The position numbers and the translations under genes are program-made. The notes beneath the pieces are model-generated. The model had not been told where the DNA came from. It did no database searches and saw nothing but the letters and a program-made list of their open reading frames with translations. A stretch of 36,480 nt of DNA from Acidobacteriota bacterium (GTDB lineage: Bacteria; Acidobacteriota; Thermoanaerobaculia; UBA5066). The DNA is taken from NCBI GenBank assembly GCA_008363385.1, contig RHKY01000050.1, forward strand, positions 1 to 36,480. Direction: 5' to 3'. Positions within the stretch are counted from its first letter, which is position 1. Each line of letters opens with the position of its first letter. This document shows positions 17,647-25,364 of this stretch, in pieces.

Positions 17647-19518
17647 GTGCCGGCGAGCGCCCGCGAGGACCGCCGCCCCGTCCTCTTCCGGATCGAGGCG
17701 CTGGGGGCCGGCGCGTGGGCCGTCTTCATCGGCCTCCTCGTCGTCTACTGGGTCCACCAGGTCCTCCGGGGGGACGAGTACGCGCGGCAGGCGGAGAACA
17801 ACCGCCTCCGCTCGGTCCCGATCGTGGCGCCCCGCGGCTTCATCCTGGACCGGAACGGGACGCCGCTGGCCGAGAACGAGCCCTCCTTCAGCCTCCTCCT
17901 CTACCGCCGGGAGACGAAGGACCTCGACGCCTCCCTGCGGTTCGCCGCGGGCCTCCTGGGCCGGGAGGCCGACGAGCTGAGGCGGCGCGTGGAGCGCGAC
18001 CGGGCCGCCTACGACTTCGTCCCGATCGTCCTGGAGGACAACCTGACGCTGGCCGAGGTGGGGGCCGTCGAGGCCCGCGCGCTCGAGCACCCGGAGTTCG
18101 TCGTCCAGACCTCCGAGAGGCGCGTCTACAAGGAGGGGGCCGTGGCGGCCCACCTCCTGGGCCACCTCGGCGAGGCCTCGACCGAGCAGCTCCTGGGCCG
18201 GGCGGGCCGCGTGAGGCCGGGGGACCGGGTGGGCCAGAAGGGGGTCGAGGCCGTCTACCAGGACCTCCTCTCGGGAACGTCGGGAGCGCGGACGTTCGTC
18301 ATCGACTCGTTCGGGCGCGAGGTGACCGAGCTGGCGCGCGCCGAGCCCCGGGCCGGGAACACCCTCGTCCTGACGGTCGACCTCCCCCTCCAGCGCCTCG
18401 CCGAGGAGCTCTTCGGGGACCAGGTGGGGGCCGCCGTCGTCCTCGACCCGCGGACGGGGGAGATCCTCGCGATGGTCTCCTCCCCCGCCTACGACCCGAA
18501 CGTCTTCACGAGGCGGATGTCCCAGCAGGAGTGGGACGAGATCCTCCGCCACGAGGGCAAGCCGCTCAACAACCGGGTCCTGCAGAACGTCTACTCCCCC
18601 GGCTCGGTCTTCAAGGCGATCGTCGCGTGGGCGGCGCTCGTCCACGGGACGAACCCCGCCGAGCGGGTCGTCTGCACCGGGGGGGCGAGCTTCTACGGCC
18701 GGACCTTCCGCTGCCACGGCGTCCACGGCAGCGTCGACCTGCCGACCGCCCTCCAGGTCTCCTGCGACGTCTACTTCTACACGATGGGAAAGCGCCTCGG
18801 CGTCGACGCGATCGCCGAGGCCTCCGGCCTCTTCGGCCTCGGGCGGCCGACCGGGATCGACCTGGCGCACGAGAAGACCGGCGTCGTCCCCTCGACGTCC
18901 TGGAGCCTCTCGGCCCGCAAGCACCCCTGGTACCCCGGCGAGACGATCTCGGTGGCCATCGGGCAGGGCCCGCTCCTCACCTCCACGTTGCAGGTCGCCC
19001 GGGCCTTCGCCGCGATCGCCAACCCCGACGGCGCGCTGCCGACCCCCCACCTGTTCCACATCGGCGAGCACGTCGCCACGCGCGAGCGATTCGCCTACCG
19101 CCCCCCCTCGCGGGAGTCGGTCCCCTTCCCGCCGGGTGTCCGCGAGCCGATCGTCGAGGGGCTCTGGCGCGTCGTGAACGCCCCCGGCGGGACCGCCTAC
19201 TCCTCGCGGGTCCCCGGCGCCGAGATCTGCGGCAAGACGGGCTCCGTCCAGGTCGTGGCCCAGAAGGACACGAAGAAGGCGCACCTCCTCCCCGGGCACC
19301 TGAAGGACCACGGGTGGTTCGCGGGGTTCGCGCCGCGGAACGACCCGCGCGTCGTGGCCGTCGTCTTCGCCGAGCACGGCGAGCACGGCGCCACGGCGGC
19401 GGCCCCGATCGCCACGAAGCTGATGGCGGCCTGGCTCTCGCGGACGGCCGGGGCCGCGGCCCCCGGCCCCCTCGCCGCGGCAGCGCCGGAGCCGCCCCTT
19501 CCCCGCGGGGGAGGCTGA
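17647..19518 (+). CDS. mrdA: Penicillin-binding protein 2 (elongasome transpeptidase)
   Basis: Inner-membrane class B PBP that cross-links peptidoglycan during side-wall growth with RodA. 623 aa, normal length. N-terminal membrane helix at about 18-38, then the dimerisation/pedestal domain (with APRGFILDRNGTPLAEN and GQKGVEAVYQDLLSG). The transpeptidase domain has all three motifs: SxxK as SVFK with nucleophile Ser320, SCD at 372-374 (the usual SxN is often SxD in PBP2), and KTG at 530-532. The zinc-binding Asp/Cys/His set of E. coli PBP2 may be partly present (CTGGASF ... FRCHG). GTG start four bases after mreD. An Ala/Pro-rich tail follows the catalytic domain. Confidence 0.95.
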   Translation: MPASAREDRRPVLFRIEALGAGAWAVFIGLLVVYWVHQVLRGDEYARQAENNRLRSVPIVAPRGFILDRNGTPLAENEPSFSLLLYRRETKDLDASLRFAAGLLGREADELRRRVERDRAAYDFVPIVLEDNLTLAEVGAVEARALEHPEFVVQTSERRVYKEGAVAAHLLGHLGEASTEQLLGRAGRVRPGDRVGQKGVEAVYQDLLSGTSGARTFVIDSFGREVTELARAEPRAGNTLVLTVDLPLQRLAEELFGDQVGAAVVLDPRTGEILAMVSSPAYDPNVFTRRMSQQEWDEILRHEGKPLNNRVLQNVYSPGSVFKAIVAWAALVHGTNPAERVVCTGGASFYGRTFRCHGVHGSVDLPTALQVSCDVYFYTMGKRLGVDAIAEASGLFGLGRPTGIDLAHEKTGVVPSTSWSLSARKHPWYPGETISVAIGQGPLLTSTLQVARAFAAIANPDGALPTPHLFHIGEHVATRERFAYRPPSRESVPFPPGVREPIVEGLWRVVNAPGGTAYSSRVPGAEICGKTGSVQVVAQKDTKKAHLLPGHLKDHGWFAGFAPRNDPRVVAVVFAEHGEHGATAAAPIATKLMAAWLSRTAGAAAPGPLAAAAPEPPLPRGGG

Positions 19519-19519
19519 G

Positions 19520-20620
19520 GTGTCCCGCCTGTCGGAGGCCCTCCCGCGGCGGCTGGACGTCCCGTTCCTCCTGGCGGTCCTCGCCCTGACGCTCGTCGGC
19601 GTGGCGATGGTCCACTCGACGACGAGCGGCGGGCCGCGGGCGGACCTCTGGACCCGGCAGCTCCTCTTCGCCGCGGCGGGGCTCGTCGGCGCCCTCGTCC
19701 TGGTGGCGCTCGACTACCGCCTCCTGGTCAAGTACGCCCCCTGGCTCTTCGCCGGGGCGCTCCTCGTCCTCCTCTACCTCCCCCTCTTCGCCCCGCGGAT
19801 CGCCGGCGCGCGCTCGTGGGTCCGGCTGGGCGGCGGGTTCCTGCTCCAGCCCTCCGAGTTCGCCAAGCTGGCCGTCGCCCTCGTCCTGGCCCGGGTCCTG
19901 GAGTCGGACGACCGGGCCTTCCTCTCCGGGCGGACGGTCGCCGTCCTGGCGGCGTGCGTCGGGGCGCCGGTCCTCCTGGTCCTCCTCCAGCCGGACCTGG
20001 GCGTGGCGCTCACGTACGTCCCCCTCCTCCTCTCGGCCCTCTACTTCGGCGGGATGAAGGGGCGCTTCTGGGCGGCGCTCCTCCTCTCGGGCGCTCTCCT
20101 GGCCGGCGGGTCGTGGTTCTTCCTGAAGGAGTACCAGAAGGACCGGATCCGGACGTTCCTCGACCCCGACCTCGAGGCGCGGGGGGCGGGGTACCAGGTC
20201 CGCCAGGCCCGGATCGCGATCGGCTCCGGCGGCATCCTCGGGAAGGGGTGGCGGAAGGGGACGCAGAGCCGGCTCGGCTTCCTCCCGGTCCGCCACACCG
20301 ACTTCGTCTTCGCGGCGCTGGCCGAGGAGTGGGGCTTCGTCGGGGTCGGGGGCGTCCTGGGCCTCTTCGGCCTTCTCCTCCACCGGGGGCTCGCCATCGC
20401 GCGCGAGGCGCGGGACCGGGGCGGCTCGATGCTCGTCCTCCTCATCGTCGTCAACCTGACCACCCAGGCGCTCGTGAACGTCGCCATGAACGTCGGCCTC
20501 CTGCCGACGACCGGCATCACCCTCCCGTACGTCTCGTACGGGGGCTCCTCCCTCCTCGCCTGCTGGGCGATGGCCGGCCTCTGCCTGTCGGTCGCCCGGA
20601 GGCGCTTCGTGAACGCGTGA
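19520..20620 (+). CDS. rodA: Rod shape-determining peptidoglycan glycosyltransferase RodA
   Basis: SEDS-family polymerase that extends glycan strands from lipid II as partner of PBP2. 366 aa with about ten membrane helices. Family motifs: GARSWVRLGGGFLLQPSEFAKL (in part), LLLQPDLGVAL, GGILGKGWRKGTQS, LPVRHTDFVFAALAEEWGF and the end motif TGITLPYVSYGGSSLL. The conserved catalytic Asp lies in the HTDF/E-E-W region loop of the family. The GTG start follows the mrdA stop after one base; GAGG of the preceding gene serves as ribosome site. Confidence 0.96.
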   Translation: MSRLSEALPRRLDVPFLLAVLALTLVGVAMVHSTTSGGPRADLWTRQLLFAAAGLVGALVLVALDYRLLVKYAPWLFAGALLVLLYLPLFAPRIAGARSWVRLGGGFLLQPSEFAKLAVALVLARVLESDDRAFLSGRTVAVLAACVGAPVLLVLLQPDLGVALTYVPLLLSALYFGGMKGRFWAALLLSGALLAGGSWFFLKEYQKDRIRTFLDPDLEARGAGYQVRQARIAIGSGGILGKGWRKGTQSRLGFLPVRHTDFVFAALAEEWGFVGVGGVLGLFGLLLHRGLAIAREARDRGGSMLVLLIVVNLTTQALVNVAMNVGLLPTTGITLPYVSYGGSSLLACWAMAGLCLSVARRRFVNA

Positions 20621-20625
20621 GAGAG

Positions 20626-22158
20626 ATGCTGAGAGAGCTCCTCGTCTCCACCAACGACCGCGAGACGCGAGTGGCCGTCCTGGAGGACGCCCGCGTCGCC
20701 GAGGTCCAGATCGAGCGGCGGCGCCAGCGGGGCGTCGTCGGGAACATCTACAAGGGGCGCGTGACGCGCGTCCTGCCGGGCATGCAGTCCGCCTTCGTCG
20801 ACCTGGGGCTGGAGAAGGACGCGTTCCTCTACGTCGCCGACGTCGGCGAGGAGGTGGAGGACTTCGACCGCTTCGGCGGCGGGGAGGAGGGCGAGGGGAT
20901 CTCGGGGACGAACGGCGACCCGGCCGGGGAGGGCGAGCCGAAGCCGCCGGCGCCGCCCTCCATCGACGAGCTCCTCCGCGAGGGCCAGGAGGTGGTCGTC
21001 CAGGTCATCAAGGACGCCATCGCCACCAAGGGGGTCCGGATCACCACGCACGTCACCCTCCCGGGCCGGACGCTCGTCTACATGCCGACGATCGACCACC
21101 TCGGCGTCTCGCGGAGGATCGAGAACGAGGAGGAGCGCTCCCGCCTGAAGGAGATCCTGGAGTCGTTCAAGAAGGGCCCCGGCGGGTACATCGTGCGGAC
21201 CGCGGGGGAGGGGCGCTCGCCCGAGGAGATCTCCGTCGACCGGCGGTACCTCGTGAGGCTCTGGGAGCAGATCCGCAAGAAGGCCGAGCGCTCCGGCGCC
21301 CCGACGCTCCTGCACCGCGACCTGGACCTCTCGCTGAGGGCCGCGCGCGACATCTTCGGAGGGGACTTCTCGACGCTCTGGGTCGACGAGGACGAGGACT
21401 ACCAGCGGATCGTGGAGTTCCTCGACCAGGTCCACCCGTCCCTCGTCGGCAAGGTCCGCCTCTGGATGAAGTCCAAGCCCCTGTTCGAGGAGTACGGGGT
21501 CGACGCCGAGATCGAGAACGCCCTGAAGTCGAAGGTCTGGCTCAAGTCGGGCGGCTACATCGTCATCAACCAGACCGAGGCCCTCGTGGCCGTCGACGTC
21601 AACACGGGGAAGTTCGTCGGGACCAAGCGCCTCGAGGACACCGTCATGAAGACGAACCTGGAGGCGGTCCAGGAGATCGTGAGGCAGATCCGCCTGAGGG
21701 ACCTCGGCGGCCTGATCGTCGTCGACTTCATCGACATGGAGGAGGAGGACAACCGGCGGCAGCTCGTCGAGGCGCTCGAGGCCGAGCTGAAGAAGGACCG
21801 CTCGAAGAACCGGATGCTCCCCGTCTCCGAGTTCGGGCTCGTCGAGATCACGCGGAAGCGCCAGCGGCAGAGCCTGGAGCGGGCGCTCACGATGCCGTGC
21901 CCCTACTGCTCGGGCGTGGGGCGGATCAAGAGCGTCCCGACGATCGTCTTCGAGATCCGGCGAGAGGTGCTGCGGCGCGTGCAGGCCGAGGAGGCTCACG
22001 CCCTCGTCCTGAGGGTCCACCCCGAGATCCAGCGGTACCTGGCGGGAGAGGAGCGGCGCCTCGTGGAGGAGCTGGAGGAGCGGATCGGGATGCCGGTGAG
22101 GGTCCAGGCCGACGACAACCTCCACCACGAAGGATTCGACATCGTGCTCGAGACCTGA
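20626..22158 (+). CDS. rng: Ribonuclease E/G family endoribonuclease
   Basis: Single-strand endoribonuclease for rRNA/mRNA processing. 510 aa, RNase G size, without the long RNase E scaffold tail. The S1 domain begins GNIYKGRVTRVLPGMQSAFVDLG and carries an acidic, Gly/Pro-rich insertion of about 30 residues. The catalytic region has the metal-binding Asp324 in VAVDVNTGKFVG and Asp367 in VVDFIDM; the zinc-link is CPYC (Cys425, Cys428). Linkage to mre/rod genes is common (RNase G was once called CafA). Start ATG 20626 is preferred; GTG 20617, overlapping the rodA stop, would add three residues. Confidence 0.94.
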   Translation: MLRELLVSTNDRETRVAVLEDARVAEVQIERRRQRGVVGNIYKGRVTRVLPGMQSAFVDLGLEKDAFLYVADVGEEVEDFDRFGGGEEGEGISGTNGDPAGEGEPKPPAPPSIDELLREGQEVVVQVIKDAIATKGVRITTHVTLPGRTLVYMPTIDHLGVSRRIENEEERSRLKEILESFKKGPGGYIVRTAGEGRSPEEISVDRRYLVRLWEQIRKKAERSGAPTLLHRDLDLSLRAARDIFGGDFSTLWVDEDEDYQRIVEFLDQVHPSLVGKVRLWMKSKPLFEEYGVDAEIENALKSKVWLKSGGYIVINQTEALVAVDVNTGKFVGTKRLEDTVMKTNLEAVQEIVRQIRLRDLGGLIVVDFIDMEEEDNRRQLVEALEAELKKDRSKNRMLPVSEFGLVEITRKRQRQSLERALTMPCPYCSGVGRIKSVPTIVFEIRREVLRRVQAEEAHALVLRVHPEIQRYLAGEERRLVEELEERIGMPVRVQADDNLHHEGFDIVLET

Positions 22159-22205
22159 GTCCCGCGCGAGCCGCCGGGGGGGTGCCGGAACGGCACCCGC
22201 GGCCC

Positions 22206-22221
22206 TGGCACACGGCTTGCG
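22206..22221 (+). promoter_or_regulatory. Sigma-54-type -24/-12 promoter element
   Basis: TGGCAC, five bases, TTGCG: GG at 22207-22208 and GC at 22219-22220 are exactly ten bases apart, as required for RpoN. It matches the TGGCAC-N5-TTGC(A/T) consensus at all but the last base, and the base before it is C, also consensus. Transcription would start near 22232. Neither rpoN nor an enhancer-binding protein lies in this window. Confidence 0.5.
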
Positions 22222-22231
22222 GCAAGCGGGG

Positions 22232-22287
22232 CAGGCGCACAAACCAGCCTCTCCTCCGAGCCGCCCGCGATCGGGCGGCCTTTTTTT
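22232..22287 (+). ncRNA. Candidate small RNA with anti-Shine-Dalgarno segment
   Basis: A transcript from the sigma-54-like element would run from about 22232 to the T-run ending at 22287, about 56 nt. Its 5' half looks unstructured and contains CTCTCCTCCG (22249-22258), whose CTCCTCC core (22251-22257) is complementary to GGAGGAG ribosome sites such as those of the S46, lipoprotein and HEAT genes here. Its 3' half is a perfect hairpin plus U7, the usual 3' end of trans-acting sRNAs. No start codon is inside. Existence of the RNA is inference from sequence only. Confidence 0.35.
22260..22287 (+). terminator. Rho-independent terminator after rng
   Basis: GCCGCCCG (22260-22267), loop CGAT, CGGGCGGC (22272-22279), one C, then seven T (22281-22287). 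Perfect 8-bp GC stem with a tight tetraloop and a T-run, the strongest terminator in the window. It ends the mre-rod-rng operon. Confidence 0.9.
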
Positions 22288-22290
22288 CCC

Positions 22291-22296
22291 TACGAT
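22291..22296 (+). promoter_or_regulatory. -10-like box TACGAT, probable leaderless start of the PrsW gene
   Basis: TACGAT ends 6 bases before ATG 22303, and the space between has no ribosome site. The box follows directly after the terminator T-run. Confidence 0.35.
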
Positions 22297-22302
22297 CCCG
22301 GC

Positions 22303-23505
22303 ATGGAAGAACCGACGGTCTACTTCGCCCACGCGGGGGGCGAGCAGCTGGGGCCGCTCACCCGCGAAGAGCTGGATGCCCTTGCACGGAGCGGGCGGCT
22401 CCAGCCGTCCGACCTCGTCTGGGTGAGCGGCACCCCGGAGTGGGTCCCCGCCGCCACCCTCGTCGCCTTCGGTCGCCCGCCCGAGCCGGCGGCCCCCGCG
22501 GCCGAGGCCCCGGCCGCACCCGCCGCCGTGGGGGCACCCGCTTCCTTCCTCCCGCCGCCCCCGGCCCCCGCGCCCCCCTCCGCCGGGGAGAGGCTGCGCG
22601 GCGTCCTTCACGACATCTCGACCTTCTCCTTCGCCGAGCTGGTCCCTCTCGGGCGCCTCGTCGACCCCGAGGCGCTCGGGACGCCGGCGTCCTGGGTCCT
22701 GCTCGTCTTCGGCCTGGCGCCGCTCCTGGTCGGGACCGTGGTCGAGGACCCGCTCCTGCGGGTCCGCCTCTTCAACTTCGGCTGCGGCGCGCTCTGGACG
22801 GCCTTCTTCGTCCTGGCCTTCAAGACCGAGCGCCAGTCGCTCCGGCTCGGCATCGCCGTCTTCTTCGCCGCCGGGCTCTTCGGCGTCCTCTTCGTCTCGG
22901 TCCTTCCGGCCGTCCCCCCGGTCTCGTGGCTCCACTCCCTCCTCGGGCCGGACCGGCCGTTCGCCGTCCGCCTCCTCGCCGCGACCGGAGGCGTCGCGCT
23001 CCTCGAGGAGCTCGGAAAGGGGCTGATCCTCCTCCTCCTGGCACGGAGGCTCGGGGGCCTCTCGGGCCCCTCGGACGGGGTCTTCTACGGCCTCATGTCG
23101 GGCCTGGGCTTCGGCGTCTGGGAAGCCATGATGTACACGGAGTGGGTGAGCCCGCGTCAGGCCACGGCGCTGACGTTCGAGGCCGGGTCGATCTCCCTCG
23201 GCCTCTACTCCTACTTCGTCGGGTCCGTCGTCCGCGTCGCCTCCCTGCCGCTCCTGCACGCCGTCTGGACCGCGATCGTGGGCTACTTCGTCGGGGTCTC
23301 CTTCGCGGCCCCGCGGAAGACGGCCGCGGTCCTCTCCGTCGGCATCGGGATCGCCGTCGCCCTCCACGGCCCGTACGAGGCGTTCCTCTCCCAGCGGATG
23401 CCCCTGGCCGCCTTCGCCCTGGCCACGCTCTCCGTCGTCCTCTTCCTGGCCTACCGGCGGAACGCCGAGCGGGGGGGCGCGGCGGGCGGTTCGGCCGGGA
23501 GGTGA
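22303..23505 (+). CDS. GYF_2-domain PrsW family intramembrane metalloprotease
   Basis: Membrane protein of 400 aa. Residues 1-58 form a GYF_2-type domain (YFAHAGGEQLGPLTREEL, then SDLVWVSGTPEWVPA). An Ala/Pro-rich linker (59-95) leads to a PrsW core of about seven or eight membrane helices from about 128. The PrsW catalytic motifs are present: EELGK at 235-239, Glu274 in FGVWEA, His319 in LLHAVW and His355 in ALHGPYEA. In Bacillus, PrsW cuts the anti-sigma factor RsiW; the substrate here is unknown. The cytoplasmic GYF domain probably docks proline-rich partners. The start has no Shine-Dalgarno sequence. Confidence 0.88.
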   Translation: MEEPTVYFAHAGGEQLGPLTREELDALARSGRLQPSDLVWVSGTPEWVPAATLVAFGRPPEPAAPAAEAPAAPAAVGAPASFLPPPPAPAPPSAGERLRGVLHDISTFSFAELVPLGRLVDPEALGTPASWVLLVFGLAPLLVGTVVEDPLLRVRLFNFGCGALWTAFFVLAFKTERQSLRLGIAVFFAAGLFGVLFVSVLPAVPPVSWLHSLLGPDRPFAVRLLAATGGVALLEELGKGLILLLLARRLGGLSGPSDGVFYGLMSGLGFGVWEAMMYTEWVSPRQATALTFEAGSISLGLYSYFVGSVVRVASLPLLHAVWTAIVGYFVGVSFAAPRKTAAVLSVGIGIAVALHGPYEAFLSQRMPLAAFALATLSVVLFLAYRRNAERGGAAGGSAGR

Positions 23506-23515
23506 CGCGAGGCGG

Positions 23516-23965
23516 TCAGCTCCGGAGCTTCGTGAGGTCCAGCTCCACCTCGACGACCTCCTCGGCGGCCGAGGGGTCGACGACGACCTTCACCCAGACG
23601 GAGCGGTAGCCCCTCAGCGAGAGCCGGACGAAGTGCGCCCCCGGGCCGCGGAAGTCGTACTCGCGCCCGCCGCCGGCGTCGTCCCAGTCGTCGGACGTCC
23701 CGATGACGACCCCGTCCACCTGGACCGCGGCCTCCTCCGGGTCGACGTGGAACTCGGCGGCCCGCCGGCAGCGGTAGGTCCGGAGGATCGGCGGCGTGGG
23801 CGTGGGCGTCGGCGTCGCGGGAGCCGAGCCGAAGAGGGACGGCAGGGCCGAGCCGCCTCCTCCGCCGCCGGGCTTGCCCCCTTCGCCCGAGCAGGCGGCC
23901 AAGAGGAGCACGCCCAGGGCGAGGACGACGGGGCCGGTGACGGGCTGGCGTTCCGGGACGGTCAT
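23516..23965 (-). CDS. Small lipoprotein with PEGA-like C-terminal domain
   Basis: Exported lipoprotein of 149 aa. The signal peptide ends in a lipobox LLAAC with Cys25 as the lipidated residue. A Gly-rich then Thr-Pro-repeat linker (TPTPTPTPP) follows, and the last 85 or so residues look like a PEGA-type beta domain (VQVDGVVIGTSDDWDD, then YDFRGPGAHFVRLSLRGY). PEGA domains are common next to Ser/Thr kinases and surface proteins. GGAGGAG precedes ATG 23965 at good spacing. It is downstream of the LuxR-type gene on the same strand, 101 bases away, and convergent with the PrsW gene. Function is not known. Confidence 0.8.
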   Translation of the reverse strand: MTVPERQPVTGPVVLALGVLLLAACSGEGGKPGGGGGGSALPSLFGSAPATPTPTPTPPILRTYRCRRAAEFHVDPEEAAVQVDGVVIGTSDDWDDAGGGREYDFRGPGAHFVRLSLRGYRSVWVKVVVDPSAAEEVVEVELDLTKLRS

Positions 23966-23981
23966 GGCTCCTCCTCCGCAA

Positions 23982-24004
23982 GGGCCGTCTCGCGACGACG
24001 GCCC
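23982..24004 (-). repeat. Perfect 8-bp hairpin in the lipoprotein gene leader
   Basis: GGGCCGTC (23982-23989), seven-base loop, GACGGCCC (23997-24004). On the minus strand it ends about six bases before the GGAGGAG ribosome site of the lipoprotein gene. No T-run. It resembles the hairpin at 7001-7019, also placed just before a ribosome site. Confidence 0.45.
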
Positions 24005-24066
24005 CAATGTGCACGACACCACGCCTCGGCGCCTCCCCCGGATGTCAGAGGACGCTCCCGTCCCCC

Positions 24067-24786
24067 TCACTCCCCCGCCGTCAGCCCGAGGAGCGCGGCG
24101 AAGGCCACGGAGACGAGCGCCGCGCGGTTCTTCGCCCCGGTCTTCAGGAGCGCCGAGGAGATGTGGGTCCGGATCGTCTCGGGCGCCACGTCCAGGCGCT
24201 CCCCGATCTCCTTGTTGGTCAGCCCGAGGGCGACGAACTCGACGACCTCCGCCTCCTTCGGCGTCAGGCCGTGCAGCTTCGACAGCCGAGCGCGGTCGAA
24301 GGCCCAGACGGCCCCGACCCTGAGGAGGAGGACGACCCGGACGTCTCCCGCACCGGCCTCCCGGGCCATCGGCACGACGCGCAGCTCGAGCGGCCCCTTC
24401 CCGAGGCCTCCGAGCGCCACGCGCCGCTCCCCGGGCTCGCGCGCGGTGCAGGCCGCCCACGCCTCGCGCAGGAGGGGGTACGGCACGCCGGGCCCCTGGA
24501 GGAGCTCGACGGCGCCGCGGTTGGAGGCGAGGAGCTTGCCGTCCGGACCGAGGACGAGCGCCGGGACCGGCATCTGGTCCAGGGCGGCCTCCAGCGCCCG
24601 GGCCTTCCCGGCCACCTCGCCCAGCTCCTTCTCGAGGCTCCGCCGGCTCCTCAGGAGCGGCAGGACCAGGCGTCCCAGCTCCCGCTCGCTCTCCGTGAGG
24701 CTCTCGTCGGCCTCGATCGGCGACTCGTCCACGTGCTGGCCCTGGGCCAGCCGCGCCAGCAGCGAACGGACCTTTTCGAGTCGCAC
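24067..24786 (-). CDS. LuxR-family transcriptional regulator with PAS-like sensor region
   Basis: DNA-binding regulator of 239 aa. The C-terminal helix-turn-helix of the LuxR/NarL type is clear: LTPKEAEVVEFVALGLTNKEIGERLDV (in part, about 172-198), then ETIRTHISSALLKTGAKNRAAL. The middle (about 65-160) looks like a PAS fold (LDQMPVPALVLGPDGKLLASNRGAVELL, in part), so it probably senses a small molecule or redox state. There is no receiver domain and no adjacent histidine kinase. GTG 24786 has no strong ribosome site; a GATAAT box lies upstream. The divergent neighbour is a thioesterase and the downstream gene a lipoprotein; either could be a target (inference). Confidence 0.85.
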   Translation of the reverse strand: MRLEKVRSLLARLAQGQHVDESPIEADESLTESERELGRLVLPLLRSRRSLEKELGEVAGKARALEAALDQMPVPALVLGPDGKLLASNRGAVELLQGPGVPYPLLREAWAACTAREPGERRVALGGLGKGPLELRVVPMAREAGAGDVRVVLLLRVGAVWAFDRARLSKLHGLTPKEAEVVEFVALGLTNKEIGERLDVAPETIRTHISSALLKTGAKNRAALVSVAFAALLGLTAGE

Positions 24787-24804
24787 GGCGGTGGATCCGG
24801 GCGG

Positions 24805-24810
24805 ATTATC
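24805..24810 (-). promoter_or_regulatory. -10-like box GATAAT for the LuxR-type gene
   Basis: Minus-strand GATAAT (5 of 6) ends 18 bases before GTG 24786, so the leader would be about a dozen bases. No -35 seen. Confidence 0.4.
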
Positions 24811-24844
24811 CCGCTCCCGCCCCTCGCCCGACCGGTGGGCCCCC

Positions 24845-24850
24845 TAGAAT
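24845..24850 (+). promoter_or_regulatory. -10-like box TAGAAT for the thioesterase gene
   Basis: TAGAAT, the same hexamer as before nadC, lies 20 bases before ATG 24871; GAGGGA in the short leader can serve as ribosome site. The GATAAT box of the divergent LuxR-type gene is 35 bases away, so the two promoters share regulatory space. Confidence 0.45.
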
Positions 24851-24870
24851 CGCCCCCTCGCGAGGGAACG

Positions 24871-25344
24871 ATGAGCGACGTCTTCCAGGACCACTACGCC
24901 GACCGCTGGAGCCACTGCTACGGGTGCGGCCGGCTGAACGAGAAGGGGATCCGGGTCCGGAGCCGCTGGGACGGCGAGGAGACCGTCGCCACGGTCCTTC
25001 CCCGCCCCGAGCACGTCGCGGTCCCGGGCTTCGTCTACGGCGGCTACCTGGCCTCGGTCGTCGACTGCCACTCGACGGGGAGCGCGGCCGCGGCCGCCCA
25101 CCGCGCGGCGGGAAAGGCGCTCGGGGAGGGGGAGCTCCCCCGCTTCCTGACCGCTTCCCTGAGGGTCGAGTACCTGAAGCCGACGCCGCTCGGCGTCCCG
25201 CTCGAGCTGAGGTCCCGGATCGTGGAGGTGAAGGGGCGGAAGGTGACGGTCGCGACCGACCTGTCGGCCAGCGGCGTCGTCACGGTCCGCGGCGAGGCGG
25301 TCCTGGTCCAGGTCCCCGAGAGCTGGGAGCCCTCGGCGGGCTGA
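24871..25344 (+). CDS. PaaI-family hotdog thioesterase
   Basis: Probable cytoplasmic acyl-CoA thioesterase of 157 aa with a single hotdog fold. The N-terminal SHCYGCGRLNEKGIRVRS resembles the C-x-G-C-G segment common in PaaI-like proteins; the hotdog helix carries VYGGYLASVVDCHSTGSAA with the likely catalytic Asp, and the strands LRVEYLKPTPLGVPLELR and KVTVATDLSASG complete the fold. Acyl substrate is unknown. It is divergent from the LuxR-type regulator and convergent with the kinase gene (10 bases apart). Confidence 0.88.
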   Translation: MSDVFQDHYADRWSHCYGCGRLNEKGIRVRSRWDGEETVATVLPRPEHVAVPGFVYGGYLASVVDCHSTGSAAAAAHRAAGKALGEGELPRFLTASLRVEYLKPTPLGVPLELRSRIVEVKGRKVTVATDLSASGVVTVRGEAVLVQVPESWEPSAG

Positions 25345-25349
25345 GGCTC

Positions 25350-25364
25350 GGCGCCTACGGCGCC
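25350..25364. repeat. Short palindromic hairpin between convergent genes
   Basis: GGCGCC, loop TAC, GGCGCC: six perfect base pairs overlapping the stop of the kinase gene and just after the thioesterase stop. Too short and without T-runs to be called a terminator with confidence. Confidence 0.25.
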
